From positions 1-64,000 of the forward strand of contig JABDJK010000074.1 of assembly GCA_013002535.1 (NCBI GenBank): a stretch of 64,000 nt of DNA, in the 5' to 3' direction. A program made the position numbers and the translations under genes. The notes beneath the pieces were generated by a model that saw nothing but the letters and a program-made list of their open reading frames with translations, searched no databases and was not told where the DNA came from. This stretch comes from Hyphococcus sp. (GTDB lineage: Bacteria; Pseudomonadota; Alphaproteobacteria; Caulobacterales; Parvularculaceae). This document shows, one piece after another, positions 63,418 to 64,000 of this stretch (position 1 is its first letter; every line of letters starts with the position of its first letter).

Positions 63418-63753
63418 TCAGTCAGACTGGTCGTCAATCGCGGCGTCAGGTGCATTTTTCATGACCGACGCGATGCCATTGTCGCAGGACGACATGGACT
63501 CATACGCCTCGGATTTGCCGATGACTTCGCCATTGCCGGCTTTCAGAACAAAATACGGTTTGCCGTTCGTCTGTTCTTTTTTCTCAAAGCGGCCTTCGTC
63601 TTGAGAATTCTTCTTCACGGACGCAATGCCGTTCTCGCAGGAGGCTTTGGCCTTGTAGCCTTCAGAAGCGAGAATGTTCTCGCCATTGCCGGCTTTCAGC
63701 CGAAAACGGAATTCTCCGGCCTTGTCTTTATACATTTCAAACTTTCCAGCCAT
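63418..63753 (-). CDS. YegP-family DUF1508 protein, tandem repeat
   Basis: A 111-residue protein made of two DUF1508 units: FRFRLKAGNGENILASEGYKAKASCENGIASVKKNS and YFVLKAGNGEVIGKSEAYESMSSCDNGIASVMKNA. Each has a cysteine in the same place. Members are small beta-rich proteins of unknown function. ATG 63753 has GGAGACGCCC before it. (Each repeated unit is given in shortened form.). Confidence 0.9.
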   Translation of the reverse strand: MAGKFEMYKDKAGEFRFRLKAGNGENILASEGYKAKASCENGIASVKKNSQDEGRFEKKEQTNGKPYFVLKAGNGEVIGKSEAYESMSSCDNGIASVMKNAPDAAIDDQSD

Positions 63754-63889
63754 CGCGGGCGTCTCCTTTAAATCTGATCAGTTCTCCCCTGCGCCCTGAT
63801 ATTCGCGATTCATCACAGGATTGCAAATATTTGCAGTCGTATTAAAGCCAAATGTTCCAGAATCGTTCTCATTTGCGTATGGTTGCTTG

Positions 63890-64000
63890 ATGACGTCAGA
63901 CAACGCCGAAAAACTCTCAATTTCAGCCCGCGCCATGGCAGCGGTGCGCCCGAGCGCAGGTGATGAAAATGGTGCGGGGTCAACGCCTTACCTGAAAGAC
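63890..64000 (+). CDS. 5' part of an unidentified gene, cut by the window edge
   Basis: An open frame of 37 codons starting MTSDNAEKLSISARAMAAV runs to the last base with no stop. No clear ribosome site is seen; TTGCTTG is just upstream. Too little is present to name a family. Confidence 0.4.
   Translation, partial: MTSDNAEKLSISARAMAAVRPSAGDENGAGSTPYLKD

Noticed and set aside
1..64000. CRISPR arrays, integrases, transposases or toxin-antitoxin pairs
   Set aside because: None was seen on reading both strands; the only repeats are short palindromes.

Overview
The window looks like chromosomal DNA of an alphaproteobacterium of moderate GC content, most likely from the Caulobacterales/Hyphomonadales/Parvularculales neighbourhood. 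This rests on gene content: a complete Tad/Cpa pilus locus whose pilin promoter region carries a TTAA-N7-TTAA CtrA-type box, an RpoE-ChrR sigma/anti-sigma pair of the Rhodobacter type with its divergent lipid-modification operon, a ceramide-kinase-like lipid locus of the Caulobacter cpg type, and nuoABCD as separate genes. The assignment is inference; no 16S gene is present. No phage, transposase, integrase or CRISPR array was seen. Accessory character comes from intergenic palindromic repeats, one gene broken by frameshift and a tRNA-arm remnant.

Layout. 1-4.2 kb (minus strand): nuoA-nuoB-nuoC-(GFA-family gene)-nuoD, followed by a small membrane-protein gene broken at a 7-base homopolymer. 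4.5-8.8 kb: a lipoprotein cytochrome c, then a divergent lipid-kinase / Tam41-like / phosphoesterase / nucleotidyltransferase locus that may make an anionic sphingolipid headgroup. 9.0-10.8 kb: YceI-cytochrome b561-YceI. 10.9-22.9 kb (minus): the pilus operon from pilin to prepilin peptidase, with a 90-residue lipoprotein where CpaD is expected. 23.4-27.6 kb (minus): a polyprenyl-phosphate-sugar glycosylation cassette (GT-C, GT2, small flippase, methyltransferase).

27.8-35.9 kb: a polytopic histidine-rich membrane protein, a divergent PEP-carboxylase-like protein, and an Lrp-type regulator divergent from a fused indolepyruvate:ferredoxin oxidoreductase, with a dense palindromic operator region between them. 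36-50.4 kb: acyl-CoA catabolism. A thiolase-SDR-two-ACAD operon runs leftward and an AtuA/AtuC/AtuE/AtuF-type operon (acyclic terpene or branched-chain acyl-CoA carboxylation) runs rightward, with a GH13 glucosidase and a nitroreductase (iodotyrosine-deiodinase-like) nearby. 50.4-51.9 kb: a TPR-sulfotransferase.

51.9-58.4 kb: the photo-oxidative stress unit. An ECF sigma factor and ChrR are encoded rightward. A five-gene operon (FAD oxidoreductase, DUF1365, cyclopropane-synthase-type methyltransferase, chalcone-isomerase-like, MFS transporter) runs leftward from a good match to the sigmaE promoter. 58.4-64 kb: a tRNA with CAT anticodon, a SIMPL protein, an M28 peptidase, a secreted His/Asp-rich protein of unknown function, DUF4286, GNAT and YegP-family genes, and the start of an unidentified gene cut by the window edge.
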